From Cryptomeria japonica (lineage: Eukaryota > Streptophyta > Pinopsida > Cupressales > Cupressaceae), in NCBI RefSeq assembly GCF_030272615.1, contig NC_081409.1:245707502-245771501 (forward strand): 64,000 bases of DNA. The letters are read 5' to 3'. Positions 46,385 through 58,512 of this stretch are shown here, in pieces (the stretch's first letter is position 1; every line of letters starts with the position of its first letter). Both the position numbers and the translations under genes were made by a program. Under the pieces are notes generated by a model. It saw only the letters and a list, made by a program, of their open reading frames with translations. It was not told where the DNA came from and ran no database searches.

Positions 46385-47043
46385 TTGGTAAGTTGCATTA
46401 TGTAGTGCATAGCAGACTGGACATTGCACATGCAATGGGTATTACCGCTCAGTTTCAACAAAGCCCAAGAGAATCCCACGTGGTAGCAGTCAAGAGGATT
46501 CTTAGATATCTAAAGGGAACTATTGACTATGGGTTATGGTATCCATACAATAATGATTTCAACTTGAAAGTGTTCACAGATGCTGATTGGGATGGTACTG
46601 TAGATGACCGGAAGAGCACAACCAGTGGTACATTCTTTCTCAGTGGAAGACTGGTCTCATGGATGAGTAAAAAGCAGAGTTGTATTTCTCAGTCTACAGT
46701 AGAAGCAGAGTATGTTGCAGCTTTTATGAACTGCACCCAGACTATTTGGATGAAGCATGTATTGAATGGCTTCAAAGTTCCTGTATTTGAACCGATAAGT
46801 ATATTCTGTGACAATACAAGTGCAATTAACATATCCAAGAATCTAGTTTTACATGCTAGAACCAAGCATTTTGAACTCAAGTATCATTTCTTGAGGGAAA
46901 GGGTTCAGAACAAAGAGGTGGTATTGGAACATGTTTTCAGTAAGGAGCAGTTAGTAGACATATTCACCAAGCCTCTACCAAAGGCTACTTTTTCCTATCT
47001 GAGAGGTAAGCTAGGGGTGTTGCCCCTTCAAGAGGTAATCTAA
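46381..47043 (+). pseudogene. Copia RNase H and polyprotein end
   Basis: From MIGKLHYVVHSRLDIAHAMG the open frame runs through VFTDADWDGTVDDRKSTTSG, STVEAEYVAAFMNCTQTIW, IFCDNTSAINISKNLVLHAR and VDIFTKPLPKATFSYLRGKL, ending at the TAA at 47,041. Catalytic residues (D in TDADWDG, E in STVEAEY, D in FCDNTSA) are all present, so this domain is intact in itself. It would degrade RNA during cDNA synthesis. Confidence 0.92.
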
Positions 47044-47114
47044 AGGCTTGTTCTCCACATCAGTCAGATCTTACTTTGTTATATATTTTTAGGATTGATG
47101 TGTTGAAGGATGCT

Positions 47115-47293
47115 ACTCCTCAGGGGGAGTAGCATAGTAGAACAGGGAAGCTTGTGCCTCCACTTTGGCATTGTTGTCAAAGGGGGAGAAGATGTGAAGC
47201 GGTATGGAAAAGATATCTGTAGTATTAAGGAGAAGCTGTGATGTAGAAAGAGAGATATCTTTGTATATTTCCATCAATGCCAGAGGGGGAGAT
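47115..47293 (+). other. Polypurine tract region (three G-rich tracts)
   Basis: CAGGGGGAGTAGC (about 47,120), AAAGGGGGAGAAG (about 47,175) and AGAGGGGGAGATT (47,283-47,293) precede the 3' LTR. The last lies directly against it and is the likely functional tract. Short upstream copies recur in the remnant at 54,300-54,528. Confidence 0.8.
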
Positions 47294-48747
47294 TGTTGGC
47301 ATATGTGCAGAATATGTTGACATGATGATATTGTGTTGTCATTGATGTCAATATGCTCAAAGAGAACCGGTATGATGTTGTGAACCGACATATGTGAAAA
47401 AGTGAAGCGGTATGCTTGTTCAAGTGAACCAGAACCGGTATGTCAGACTGAGAACCGACATAAGGAATGTTTTGTATCTAGGGTTCATATGGCATAACTA
47501 CCAGTTGGTAGTCTCAGCTTCAAGGTTTTCGATTGAAGTGTTCTGAGCCTGTGTGGTTCAACTGATGGCATTGTGTGATGAGTTAGCATTGTAATAGAGA
47601 TCAGATTGTGATTGCCACATCAGCCTCATGCACGTGAAGGATCTTGCATGAAGGAGATTGGGCCTATCTACCTTGAGAATGTGTGAAGTCTCTGCAGACA
47701 GTGGAGAACGCATGATGGGTTATCACCTCCAAGGAGCAACGAAGAATGAACGATGGAGAATGTCTTGAGATCTATTCAAGACCATTGTATTCAAATGAAT
47801 AGTGTTCAATGGTCAGGATTGAACCGACTAAATTTCTCAACCTAAGTGTTTAGGGTTTAGGGTTTATGCTACCGACCTATCTGTTTCCTATAAGGTCGAT
47901 GTGATGTTTCATGCTGAGGTTGTTGGCAAATGTTGTGTGTGTATCTATGTGCAAAGATACGTGATTCTTGCCAGATCAGTTGAGAGGATTCATACCTGCA
48001 TAGTGGGTGTGCAGAAGGAAGGAACTAAAGTGGATCTACATTGGCATTGAGTGCTATTACCAAATCATTGTAATACCTATTGATCTCTAATCACTTCAAC
48101 AGTTGAAAAATCCCTTAACAGGGTAGCTTTAACTAGCTTGCCTTTAAATCCTTTAACAGGGTGACTCAAAGCCATTGAGTTCATAAAATCCTCTAACAAG
48201 GTAACCCCTAACAGGGTTTAACCCTTAACCGGGTGATCCTTAATAGGATCGGTTCCTAACAGAACCTGTTGTAACAATCTTTAACCGGACTAGGCTTCTA
48301 ACAGAGCAGACTTCTAAAGAGTTCAAAACAACTTGTGGGTATTCATCCCCACCATGGTTTTTCCCAGTTGGTTTTCCACGTGAAAAATATGTGTGTCATA
48401 TGTGATGTCTTTTTCACGTGATGCTTTGTTGTTTCCTATCAAGCGGTGAATCATGTTGATCTAGCTAGTTATTGTATCTCTGATGATAGACTATCTATTT
48501 ATACATAAGGACAAAGTGGAAATGAGGGAGTAGGTTGTATGAAAAGTTAAGAAGATTGACCCGTTCATGTCTTTCGCAGTTGCACTATGTTTAACCGGTA
48601 GTAATCTGGTTTGGACCAGTGTTAAGGATTGCTAGTAGTTTTTAGTCTGCAATCAAACCAGTAAAGGAAAAGTTTTTGTCCCTGTACTGATTCACCCCCC
48701 CCCTCTCAGTACCGGTTTGGTACTCACTTTTCATCATTGAGTTATCA
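47294..48747 (+). repeat. 3' LTR of the Copia element
   Basis: This 1,454-bp LTR begins TGTTGGCATATG and ends GAGTTATCA, followed by GTTAC. Relative to the 5' LTR it lacks an approximately 20-bp ACCGGTATGATG-type repeat near the start and an approximately 22-bp CTTAAC-type repeat. It has a 9-base C-run (48,695-48,703) in place of 16. (TTTAGGG)2 is at 47,849-47,862. Confidence 0.93.
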
Positions 48748-48752
48748 GTTAC

Positions 48753-49192
48753 TAGTGAGGAATCTTGGAAAATATTGGTTCGTCACTATATTTCTCTTAT
48801 TATTGCAAATAATAAGTGGAAAGGTGTTGAATGAATTGATAAAATTCAGATGGATCCTTTCTTTTGATTGAAGGCTTCACCTCCTCTACAATCTATTTAG
48901 AAGGCTTGGCAACTAGCGTGTAATTTTCCAAACTGGAAGGAATCCCTTCAGCACGGCTATACTTTTGCCTCTTCTTCTATCTGGTGGAATAAAAATGTGC
49001 TATATCATGGGCAATAGGTGGTTGTTATTTTTCCTAAATAAGCTCAGTGTTTGTTCAAAAAAGGTCTGAAGCAGTTTTGTGACATTTAGGATTTCAATTC
49101 TATGGACTCGCTTTATTTACACAACTGCAAAACTTCCTTCATGTTACATAACAAGTCTAAAGGGTTTTTTACATTTATGAAATATTTGGTCC
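48753..49192 (+). pseudogene. LINE ORF2 fragment between two insertions
   Basis: The frame resumes straight after the Copia target duplication with SEESWKILVRHYISLIIANN, then KAWQLACNFPNWKES and KTSFMLHNKSKGFFTFMKYL, breaking at the solo LTR. These words belong to the connection region of L1-type ORF2. Several stops are present. Confidence 0.75.
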
Positions 49193-50740
49193 TATATGCT
49201 CAAATTGTGGTACTTGCATGAGAGAGGCAAACAACACAAACACACCAATGGGACATTATGTTAGAGATCAAAATCATTAGAACAAAAAATGAAATAAAGA
49301 TCTTAAGCAAGTTTAATTGTTCTCTATCTCCAAGGATCCTTCAAATCAAGGTGGCTCTTAGCTTGGAAGAGCAGTTGACCTATAGGATGACTACCAGAAG
49401 AATGAGGGATATGTGATGATTCTAAGATCAAAATGGATGCAACTATGATCCTAGTGAATGGTCTAGATATGAAACTAGATAATGATATGGTGCAAGATAT
49501 TGATATGAAGCTAAAACTAACATGAAAATGGTATTAAAATGACATTAAACTAGCATATAGATGAAGCTAACATGATATTGATAATACGATATGTAAAACT
49601 AAATGATCTAATTACTATTATCAAAGAGAGGTTAACAATGGTTGATGAAATGAGACTATAAATTTGATGCACAAAAGACTTGATTATTAAGAATGAAGAA
49701 TGATAGCTCTATTTATAGGGAAAATAGGGCAATGAAGGGTTGAGATTGAATAATCTCAACAAGTGCTAGGATTGAAAGTTACTCAATCCATGTTTACAAT
49801 TTTCACCAATGAAATGGTGACAATTGTCAACAAGAGATGGCTTAAGAGGAGATGCAAGAGGCATTAAATGCCTGAGAAGACATGAACGTTACCTTAGGAG
49901 GTAAGGGTTAAGGTTAGGTTAGAGTTGTCCATTGGATAAAGCTTTTACCCAAGGGGTAAACTCTTGTGCAAGGGTTAATAGGATAACTAGGGTCAAAGCC
50001 ATAAGTGCTTGATGAGACCCTTGGGTTAGATGAGGGTTAAGTTAGAGAGAAATTCTCTAACCATGTGGGAAGGGTTGAGTTAACCATTAATGGTTAGGAA
50101 GACTTTGAAGGTTAACTTGTTGAGGACATAAAGCCTTTAATTCATTTCAAAGACTTTGCAGCATTTTTGAGAAGTGACTTCTCTTAAGGAATGTGCAAAT
50201 GTTTAAGAGATGAATTAGGCTAATTAGGACGATTAGAAGAATCTAGAAGGCTCTAAAAGAGGTTTGGGAGGCACGTGGGAGATGTAGGTTTTTGCAAGTG
50301 GGTGGGGAAAAAAGAATTTAATTAAAATAAAATTAATTTATTTTAATTATTGGTTGCAACTTGCATTTGTAGGATTTAAATAAATATTGATTTATTTAAA
50401 TGTGATTTTTTTATGTTGCAAGTGGGTGGTTTTAATTAAATGTAAATTTACTTAAAAATGGCTAGAAGGGGGATTTAATTAAATGGCGAGAGGAGGAATT
50501 TTAATTAAATGTAAATTTAATTAAAAATGCTTAGAAGGGGGATTTTAATCAAATGCAAATTTAATTAAAAATGACTTAGATAGAAAAAGGGAAATATTAA
50601 ACAAAACTTTAATTTGATTAATGGTCAAAATAGAAGAATAGGGATATTAATTAAATCTCAATTTAATTAATTGGAAGAATTAAGGATAATTAAATGAATA
50701 AAATTCACTTTATTCGTTGTTCAACTTTTAGGTGTCTACA
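49193..50740 (-). mobile_element. Solo LTR, copy 3 (target duplication GGTCC)
   Basis: The 1,548-bp element on the - strand starts TGTAGACACC (at 50,740) and ends GCATATA (at 49,193). GGTCC flanks it at 49,188-49,192 and 50,741-50,745, and the LINE frame rejoins cleanly across it. It carries the TATAAATAG box (49,717-49,709 on the - strand) and long stretches matching copies 1 and 2. No internal region is present. Confidence 0.9.
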
Positions 50741-50745
50741 GGTCC

Positions 50746-51753
50746 CATTAGATTTTTCTATGAAGTTATGCACTTCTCTTCATTGTAATGTATTCAAAGA
50801 TTGGCTTTGGCTCGGTAGCATTCCCTTTTGATATTTCCCTTTGAATAAAATTTATTTAAAACTCCTTCCTAGAATAAAATTAATACCCAAACTTAAATGC
50901 AAATAGGGTTGTAAATTTAAAGAGCAGAATTAGAGGAGTCTAAGCACCTTGATTTGGAGATCTAAAGTTGAAGCTAATGCTCAAATACTACCATAGAATA
51001 TCCTTCATTTTAAATTTCCAGTTGAGGATAGATTGAAATATTTTAAGTTCCAACCTATTAAGTGTCCCATTTGTCAACATGCTAAAAATATAAAAAACAT
51101 TTTTTGGGACTTCTTTTTTGCCAAAATAAAATAGTCTGCTATATTTGATCATCTTCCTTCTATTTATTATCATGTTTTGAGTTGGAATGAAATTTTTATG
51201 GGCCTTGGTTTTCATGATAACATAGTTCTTGGTTGCATCAGACAAACTTTTGTGTTGCATATTTGGGAAACTAAGTGTTTAGTTGTCTTTTCTAACCATA
51301 TCACTCATTTTGAAGTAGAAATAATATTGTTTTACTATGGTACCATGTTACAACTCATCTCTTTATGTTTTTAGGTGAAGAAGGATGTTACCTATAACAT
51401 ACATTTGGAAGAGATCAAATACTAGCTTATGCACTTGCATTAAGGGGAGGCCAAAGGTTCTAGACAACTTTAGCAACTCTTTAAACTTCAAGTTTAATAT
51501 CTATCACTATGAAATTTGTATGGTTTGTTGCTATTTTCTTTGGTTCAACACTATAATTTGTATGGTTTGTTGTTCTTTTCCTTCATTCGACATTGTAATT
51601 TATATAGTTTGGCGTTGATTTCTTCGGATCAACTTTTATTTAGTTGTCTTGTGATGGTTACTTCATAATCACCTATTATTTTCTTGTAGTTCATTCTTGA
51701 ACTTCTATTATTTCTTTGTAATCAACTTCGTTCAATATTTAAAGAAAAAAAGA
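50746..51753 (+). pseudogene. LINE ORF2 C-terminal remnant and 3' end
   Basis: Sequence continues with DFSMKLCTSLHC and DWLWLGSIPF, and reaches a zf-RVT-like stretch (YFKFQPIKCPICQHAKNIKN, about 51,035-51,095). Distal frame fragments (WNEIFMGLGFHDNIVLGCIR) follow. No RNase H signature was found. It ends in an A-rich tail near 51,742-51,753. Confidence 0.65.
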
Positions 51754-51759
51754 ATATGG

Positions 51760-54290
51760 TCTAGAATAACTCAAAGATATAACGTCATCATATTTTTTTT
51801 AAATAATGAGAGAAAAAATATGTATATTCATAAAATAATTTGTATACCATTGTAATGCATAGATAATTCCATGAAATCCTCTAAGGAAAGGATATTAGAT
51901 AGTATGTATGAGGTCATGAATCATCATGAGATAAAAATTCATCATCTTTATCTTAATTTGCACTTTGCATCACTAAACATATCATCAAAATAGATTAATC
52001 CATAAGATAGAGAAGATGTATTGTGAACCTTATGAGGAGTGTTGACCTAATGTGAAGGTGAATATGATATACCATGCATAGGTATAACACTAATGATAGG
52101 AGTACAACCATAATAAGGGCCATCACTAGCGTTATCATCATAGATAGGTAATCCTAAATCAACAAGTATATCGTTGGGCATGGGAGAAGGTGTCCAAATA
52201 TCATATCTAGGTGTAGGTGAAACATGTGTATCTGCATCACTAGGCTTCTCAAAGAAAAGTAAATCAAGAGAGGAAATGAAGGACAATATACATGTAAGAC
52301 AAAATTTGTCATGAATATTAAGTACAATATCACATGAACCATGATCTCTAGTTATATCAAGTGTATATGTGGATGAACTAGTAAGTTACTATCATAGGTC
52401 ATAATTTAGATGTATGCATAGAGATATAAGGAGTGAGTTTGAAAAGGCAGGGGGAAAGACATACCCATGATGAGAAAGTAATAATCATTTTAAAATATAA
52501 ATAATAGGAAACTATTGATATATTAGATCTAAAAAATGAAACTCTAAATAGAAACCCAAGGATGCGATTTATCAATAAGGTGGGGAAAAGAATTATTACA
52601 ATAAAGTACAAACCCTTAAAGGAATACAATAGTAAATAAAAAAAATAGTTATAATATACAAATCTAAACCCCTAAAAAATAATATCAAGTAAAAATGATA
52701 AAACAATCATGGATTGTGGAAATTTCATGTTTTTAATGATAAAACAATCTAAAAATGCATAGATATAAGACCCTAAAGAATAATATCTTAAAACTGATAC
52801 AACGAACTAAAAATTCATATCTAAAACCTAAAAAACAATAAAGTTGTAGCCCGAAGGTCAAGGCCTAAGAGATGTATGACTAGACAAGCTCACCAAAATG
52901 TAAAGAAAATGAACTTTCCCTAGGGTTTAATAAGATCCACATGGATATATGCATAGATTAATCTAAGTATGATAGGTGATAGTCTAGGGGCCAATATATT
53001 CTATTAAATGCTAGGGTGTGGAAATAAATAGAAATATTTATGATCAAATAATGATTTCCTTTATTTCTAATGTTGGAATCTAAAAGATATCTTCTCTAGA
53101 AATGACACCTCTTTATCTATGTGGCTTCTGATATTATCATTTTAAATCATGTCCTATATTGGATTGAGTTTATTGATCTATGATTTTTCTAGGGTCATCA
53201 ATTCATCCTTCATGCACATATTTGACCCTAATTATCATGTACTTCTACTACTTGCAGGTTGCTTGGATGATATTTGTTTTCTTTGTTCTTTTGAGTATAT
53301 GAGGATTAGAAGTATTTAAATATATCTTTGAACAGTTTTCATTATGTCACAAGGGGATGAATTCACCTAGGTGACCCCAAAAATGTGTGTAAAGGATCAA
53401 AGATGGTAAGAAAGCATCTTAGAATGATGTATTTAGATTTTGTTACTCATTTTTAATCCTAGGTCTAGAGTTTCTGGAAGATAAAGAGGTGACGGGAGAG
53501 ATAAACAAAGGAGAAAGTTTATAAAGGGAGATGGGTAAGGGGCGAATGAGAGAGGTGGAGAGGAAGGGAGAGAACTAGAGAGGGGATAATATACCATCCT
53601 AATAATGTGGGATAATGTTATTCATTTTCCTCACTAATAACTTACAAAGCTAGCTAGAAACATGGTGTTCCTTGCATACACACCCCATATTTCCAAAAAT
53701 AACAATGAATCCCAAGTTATTTCAACTCAAATTCATTGTCAAATGCTATCTTATATTTAAATGTTCTAGTTTTCCTCGTTTCTTGATGAGTCAATTAGAT
53801 TGTGAGATCTAAATTTTATAATTATTTTGATATAAGGCATTAGTTTTGTGGTAACAAAGTTTGACTTGGGTCCTCATTATCCTCCTCTTGTTTGTGCTTT
53901 CTTTCTTAGCTAATCCTTAAGTTACTATCATTAGAATTCTTGATTTGAGTATTTAATTAGGCATTTTTATGTTATGTTACTATCATTTTATAGTGTTGTA
54001 AATTGTAATCCTTTACAAGATTCACACTCTACTTGGGCCCCTACTTTAGTATGCTTTCTCTTGGATCATTTTAAGCCTATTTGGGCCCTATCCTATCCTA
54101 CTATTGTCATATACTAATTTTGAGACTAGATCCTATGTTCTGGATCTTGATAATATACCACCCCTTTCTCTTATCGATGTTTGAGAGGACTGTGGTGCCC
54201 AAAACCCTAGTTTGAGTGGACTAAGGTGCCCAAGACCCTAGTCCCTCCAAAAGGGGTCTCAATTCAAATGTGTGTCAGTTATGCCTCTGC
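51760..54290. other. AT-rich interval, no recognised gene apart from one possible remnant
   Basis: There is no clear coding signal except the - strand frame at 52,047-52,342. A purine-rich patch (GGGAGATGGGTAAGGGGCGA and neighbours) lies at about 53,490-53,590. The word CCCTAGTTTGAGTGGACTAAGGTGCCC sits in a short duplicated phrase near 54,190-54,245. Confidence 0.4.
52047..52342 (-). pseudogene. Open - strand frame, possibly a retroelement polyprotein remnant
   Basis: The frame reads ISSLDLLFFEKPSDADTHVS, then PSPMPNDILVDLGLPIYDDN and SVIPMHGISYSPSH before a stop. Continued in-frame text (NTPHKVHNTSSLSYG) follows downstream. It is acidic and Pro/Ser-rich, a little like the extension ORF of the TR-GAG-like element, but I see no specific match. 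Function not assigned. Confidence 0.3.
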
Positions 54291-54299
54291 TCTTTATGA

Positions 54300-55050
54300 T
54301 TGAATCTCAATATTTTGATGTCTATGGCTCAGAGGGAGCATACTATTTTATTGTTTTTCTTCCTTGAACCTCATGTTTGTCTCAGGGGGAGTTCTAAAAT
54401 TTTTGTAAGTAGTATTGGCACTGCTTTTTATATTGTAATAATGGTTCATCTTGCTCATCTCTACAATATCACAGGTGGAGAATGCACTGCCTAGTCTATG
54501 TGTTGACATCAATGCCAAAGGGGGAGATTGTTGGCAATAGTTTGTCATTGATGTCAACGATTGAGAAGATCGAGTGGAGAGACTTACAGAGATCAGATTG
54601 ACAAAGATGGTGTTGTCCTAAGTTGGCGGAAGTGTTGTTGCAAACATCATATAACACATCATGTTAGTCACAACAGGAGAAAAGCATGAGGAATGTCGAT
54701 AGGATGTGAAATTAATCTAATTGATATCCTTGGAACATTGAATCATTTTTAGTGATGTCACAATATGAGAAAAGCATGAGGAATGTCACAATAGGATGTG
54801 AAACTAGCCTTCTCTGAAATTGGGACCTCAATCACAAGAGTCCAACACCTTAATGTAATTTCCATTATGTCCTTGGAACATTGAATTATTTTTAGTGAAG
54901 AGTGTAGTTCCAAGCAATAGCAATAATCATTTTTAGTGAAGAGTTTCATTGATTTGCCTACAAATTATGTTTCTTGAATCTATTGGTTTTGGTCGCATCA
55001 CTTCATCTTGTGCTTTATTGATTTGCCTATGAATTGTGTTTCATGAACCT
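54300..55050 (+). mobile_element. 3' remnant of another Copia element: purine tracts and LTR start
   Basis: G-rich tracts AGAGGGAGCATAC (about 54,332), CAGGGGGAGTTC (about 54,382) and AAAGGGGGAGATT (54,518-54,528) precede TGTTGGCAATAGTTTGTCAT at 54,529. That repeats the Copia pattern of PPT followed by a TGTTGGC LTR start. The LTR-like part contains an internal duplication (GAGAAAAGCATGAGGAATGTC at about 54,677 and 54,770; CTTGGAACATTGAAT twice). No coding sequence, partner LTR or clear right end was found. Confidence 0.65.
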
Positions 55051-57500
55051 ATTGATCTTTGCCTTATCATTTCATTTCAATATTATTTTTCCATTATTTT
55101 CAATGACAAAAGTTAATGTTTATTAATTTATATTTATATAAAAATGAATCTTGATAATTTCAATATTTTTTAATGTAAGTTTTTCCTTATTTGAATAAGA
55201 TTTTTCAAATTTGATATATTAGATAAGTTTACATATTTGAAATGAGTTTTCTATAATTCATAGAACAATTTATGATAATTTTTAATTTAAATTATATATA
55301 TTTCAATCATCTTATTATACTTGATAATCCATCATCATAAATTTAAATATCATAATATAAATATTATTGATAAAAAATTTATAAAAAAAAAAAAAAATCC
55401 TTCTTGACATAAATATAATCTCAATATAACAAATCTAAAATAAACTTGAAAAAATATTTATAATATATAACTTAAACTAGATAAAAGCATGTTATAAATG
55501 TAAATTACACAAAAGCATAAAATCAAAGTATATATATAATATTATTTTTATTGGATGAAGAAGATAAAAAATACAAAAATAAATTAGATTACAAGGGATG
55601 AACAACAAAATGACAATAAACATGAAATTTATTGAAGAACGAGAAGTTGTAGCAGTCAAGAAAGGAATACTATAGATACAAAATGGAGATATAATCATTC
55701 TCAGTAACTTCATGGTAATCAGAAAAGTTGTGAATAATATAATCAAGTTATACTCATTTATAGATAAAGAAAACTATACCTCAAAACAAAATATGCACCA
55801 AAGCATTTAAGTTCCATATCTTTTTGTAAACTACTGTCCATACAAAATGAAAAAAAGTCTGGTGGAAAGTGAGATTGCCACCATATTTTCTAGCTAATAA
55901 CTCCAATCACTACCAGTCACAAGAATACTTTTGTTTTCTATTTTATTCCCCTCCATATTTCTCACTGATTTAACAAAACAATTTTAGTTGATATAAATTT
56001 AAGTTACCCAAAAACAAAATGAAATGGAAAATTTTAAAACATATACAGGCGCAACAAAATACCTCACACTAATTCCAAATCTCTCAACTACACAAAATTT
56101 TACATAGCCAAAAGATTCCAAACTGATGTAGTAGCATTCAAAATAGCTTGCCTGCTCTGATCAAGAGGCAAGTTTATTTACAATTTAAAAAGTCAGCATG
56201 AGTTGTTTCATATCCACGGATTTTATGAGGACTGCATCCATCCATCGGAGGAAAGTTTCAGCTCTTCTTTCCCCTCACTGAAACTGAGAGAGATCGTAAT
56301 GTTATTTGCATCACATTTATCACAAGTATTTATAACCCAAATTCAATTGTCACTATCCAAAAATTTAGTCCCTCTTCCTTTCGCTCATGTATCTCCTTAT
56401 ATTAGATATGACCCACCTGGTTGTCTCCAAATTTGCACCCACCCATTTCCATCGATTTTTCCTCCCAATTTGTGTATCAATCAATGTATAGTAACTGTCA
56501 AGTGGCTACAAAAGCTTATAAAGAACAAACAATTATGAATTCTAAAACTAGAAAAAGTACAACAAAGTTTCTTCTTACCATGTCTACTAGATTATATGGA
56601 GATTGATCACAATGTAGAAAACCAATGGAAAAAGTCCTCTCCCCTATTGTCGCCTTATTACAGACTTCCACGTACTTTCTAGGCTTTGAAGTTGAAAGGG
56701 ATACTGAGAATGTTAATTTAATTAATCCCTAAAACATGAATCACAAATATTTCTTTTTTTTTCAAACATAGCCTCAAAAGAATCCAGACATGGATATATA
56801 AGATACAAAATACACATTTAATTGCTCAAAATCTTACCCCCAGATAACATGTTGAGGAATTCTGGCCTTTTGAAACTCATATATTTCTGCACACCATGAG
56901 CTCGTTACAAGTCACGAACATGATATTTTCAATGCTAGCGACTAAAAACAAAAAGAATGAAAATGGAGTGGTAGCTTGAGGGATTTCGTTGAAATATTTT
57001 TGAAACGTTTTAGGTGAGACAAAATTTAAAATTCAAACTGTCATTTCATCTATTTTTCCTGTCCTCTGTTTGTAACCAGAGGCATTTTAAATTTTTGGAC
57101 ACATGTGGCGACAAACTGTAGCCGTGCCCGTGACTATGCTATGAGAGCTACCGGAAAATGTTAGCCGTGTGCAAATGCTCTCCGTCAACCGCGAAATAGC
57201 AATATGCCTCCACGACATTAGAAGCTTGATGGTGGGTCCCAAACGTGGGTCTCATGGTATCATGAGAGGGCATGTGATTTTGGAGGTTGCATCATGGAAC
57301 ATCATGGTACGACATAACATTTTGGAGCCAGAATAGCTACAGTTGTACATATAGGTATGTTAGTCCCTTTCAAAGACGAGTTAGTCTTTGCCTAATGCTT
57401 GCAAAATACTTCTTTTATTAATATTAGGTGATACATTCTCTATTAAAATATTATTTTGTATGGATTAATTAGGATTTAAATCTAAGACATTGTATGTATG
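55051..57500. other. AT-rich interval without recognised genes
   Basis: The only longer frame is 56,203-56,538 (+, 111 codons) with no recognisable domain; I do not call it a gene. TTTTGGAGCCAGAATAGC near 57,320 also occurs near 30,360, so a small dispersed repeat is present at both places. Confidence 0.4.
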
Positions 57501-57539
57501 TCAAAATGATCTACAAATGATTTATGGATATTTTTTGGA

Positions 57540-58512
57540 GATAGTGGAAGAACACAAATATTTGAGAATTGATTTTCACAACAAACTCAATTGAGAGACA
57601 TGTAGAACAAAAGGAATTCAAAGAGGTTGGAGAGCGTCTTACCTTACGCAGAATATATGCATGAAAGCAAAGTTATGGGATTGGAAAACCAAGAAAACAC
57701 TTTTTGGTTTGTTGGTCATGCCAGTTATCCTTTATGACTGCGAGCTTTGGAGGAGCAACATGTCCAACCACAAGTGTAGGCAGGTAGAAAGAACTCAAAA
57801 GCGTCTAATTACTAGCAATCTCAAAGTCAAAGCTTTGGTCCCATATGAGATTATTTTGACTGAAGCAGGGATGTTTCCTTTAGAGGCATCAAGGATAATT
57901 TGTTTAGTAAATTACTTCAAAAAAGTTGAAGACATGGATAGACACCGCTGGCCCAAAATGACTGTGGAAGAGGAATTAGACCAGGAAGAAAGAAGTCTCG
58001 GATGAAAACAAAACAGCAAGTGGATGGGTAAGTAGAACATTAAATTGCATGAATGCCCCAACACAAATCAAGAGATAAAATAATCATATTAGAAAAATTT
58101 AGGACTGCCATGTGGTCAAATCAGATTAGTGGAAAAAATTCCTATTATGTCAAAGGGTACAACCCCACGTGGTATCATGGTGAAAAAGATTATGTGAAGT
58201 TCACAATCAAAGGAAAAGCTAGACTTTTAATGGTGCAGCTGAGATAGGCAGATGAATGGTCCTGAAAGAAGAGTGGGATGATAGATTCTGAATTTTCTGC
58301 TTTAGAGAGGTGGTTGAATCTGCATTTATCATAGATTATGCTGATTATGAAGACATCCTTATGCAATATATAAATGGTTTGGAGGTTGGTAGTCTAAATG
58401 AGCTATTTGAGGAGGCGAGGCTTCAAAAAACTGTAGGCTTCTTGATTAAGATTCACAATAGAAGATTTGACATAAAAAAGAACTTGAAAATTGTTAGGGT
58501 TTTTCATTCATG
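57540..58512 (+). pseudogene. Non-LTR reverse transcriptase C-terminal remnant
   Basis: Fragments run in order: EEHKYLRIDFHNKLN, IQRGWRAYLTQNICMKAKLW, VILYDCELWRSNMSNHKCRQVE, TQKRLITSNLKVKALVPYEI, LTEAGMFPLEASRIICLVNY and MDRHRWPKMTVEEEL. This matches the region downstream of the palm in a LINE-type reverse transcriptase (the 'VILYGCExW ... IExxQKxF' pattern). It differs from the L1-type ORF2s elsewhere in the window. A second open piece (58,053-58,247) and a third (58,310-58,513) may be its C-terminus. Frame changes and stops show it is dead. Confidence 0.65.

Larger units (their letters stand above)
41381..48747 (+). mobile_element. Ty1-copia retrotransposon, structurally complete, coding region decayed
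   Basis: The 7,367-bp element has two LTRs (1,501 and 1,454 bp), an initiator tRNA-Met primer site, a GAG-PR-INT-RT-RH polyprotein order (INT before RT defines Copia), purine tracts and GTTAC target duplications (41,376-41,380; 48,748-48,752). The LTRs differ by two indels of roughly 20 bp, the C-run length and scattered, mainly transition, changes (by eye near 5% in the first 500 bp). It inserted into the LINE at 39,850-51,753. Confidence 0.95.
39850..51753 (+). mobile_element. Old + strand LINE split by a Copia element and a solo LTR
   Basis: LINE ORF2-like sequence occupies about 39,850-41,380, continues at 48,753-49,192 after the Copia insertion (target duplication GTTAC), and continues again at 50,746-51,753 after the solo LTR (target duplication GGTCC). 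It ends near an A-rich tail (TTTAAAGAAAAAAAG). The true 5' end was not identified and may lie up to 200 bp upstream. Heavily decayed. Confidence 0.75.

Noticed and set aside
56203-56538. 111-codon + strand frame as a gene
   Set aside because: No domain, no splice or homology signal, and composition like surrounding AT-rich DNA.
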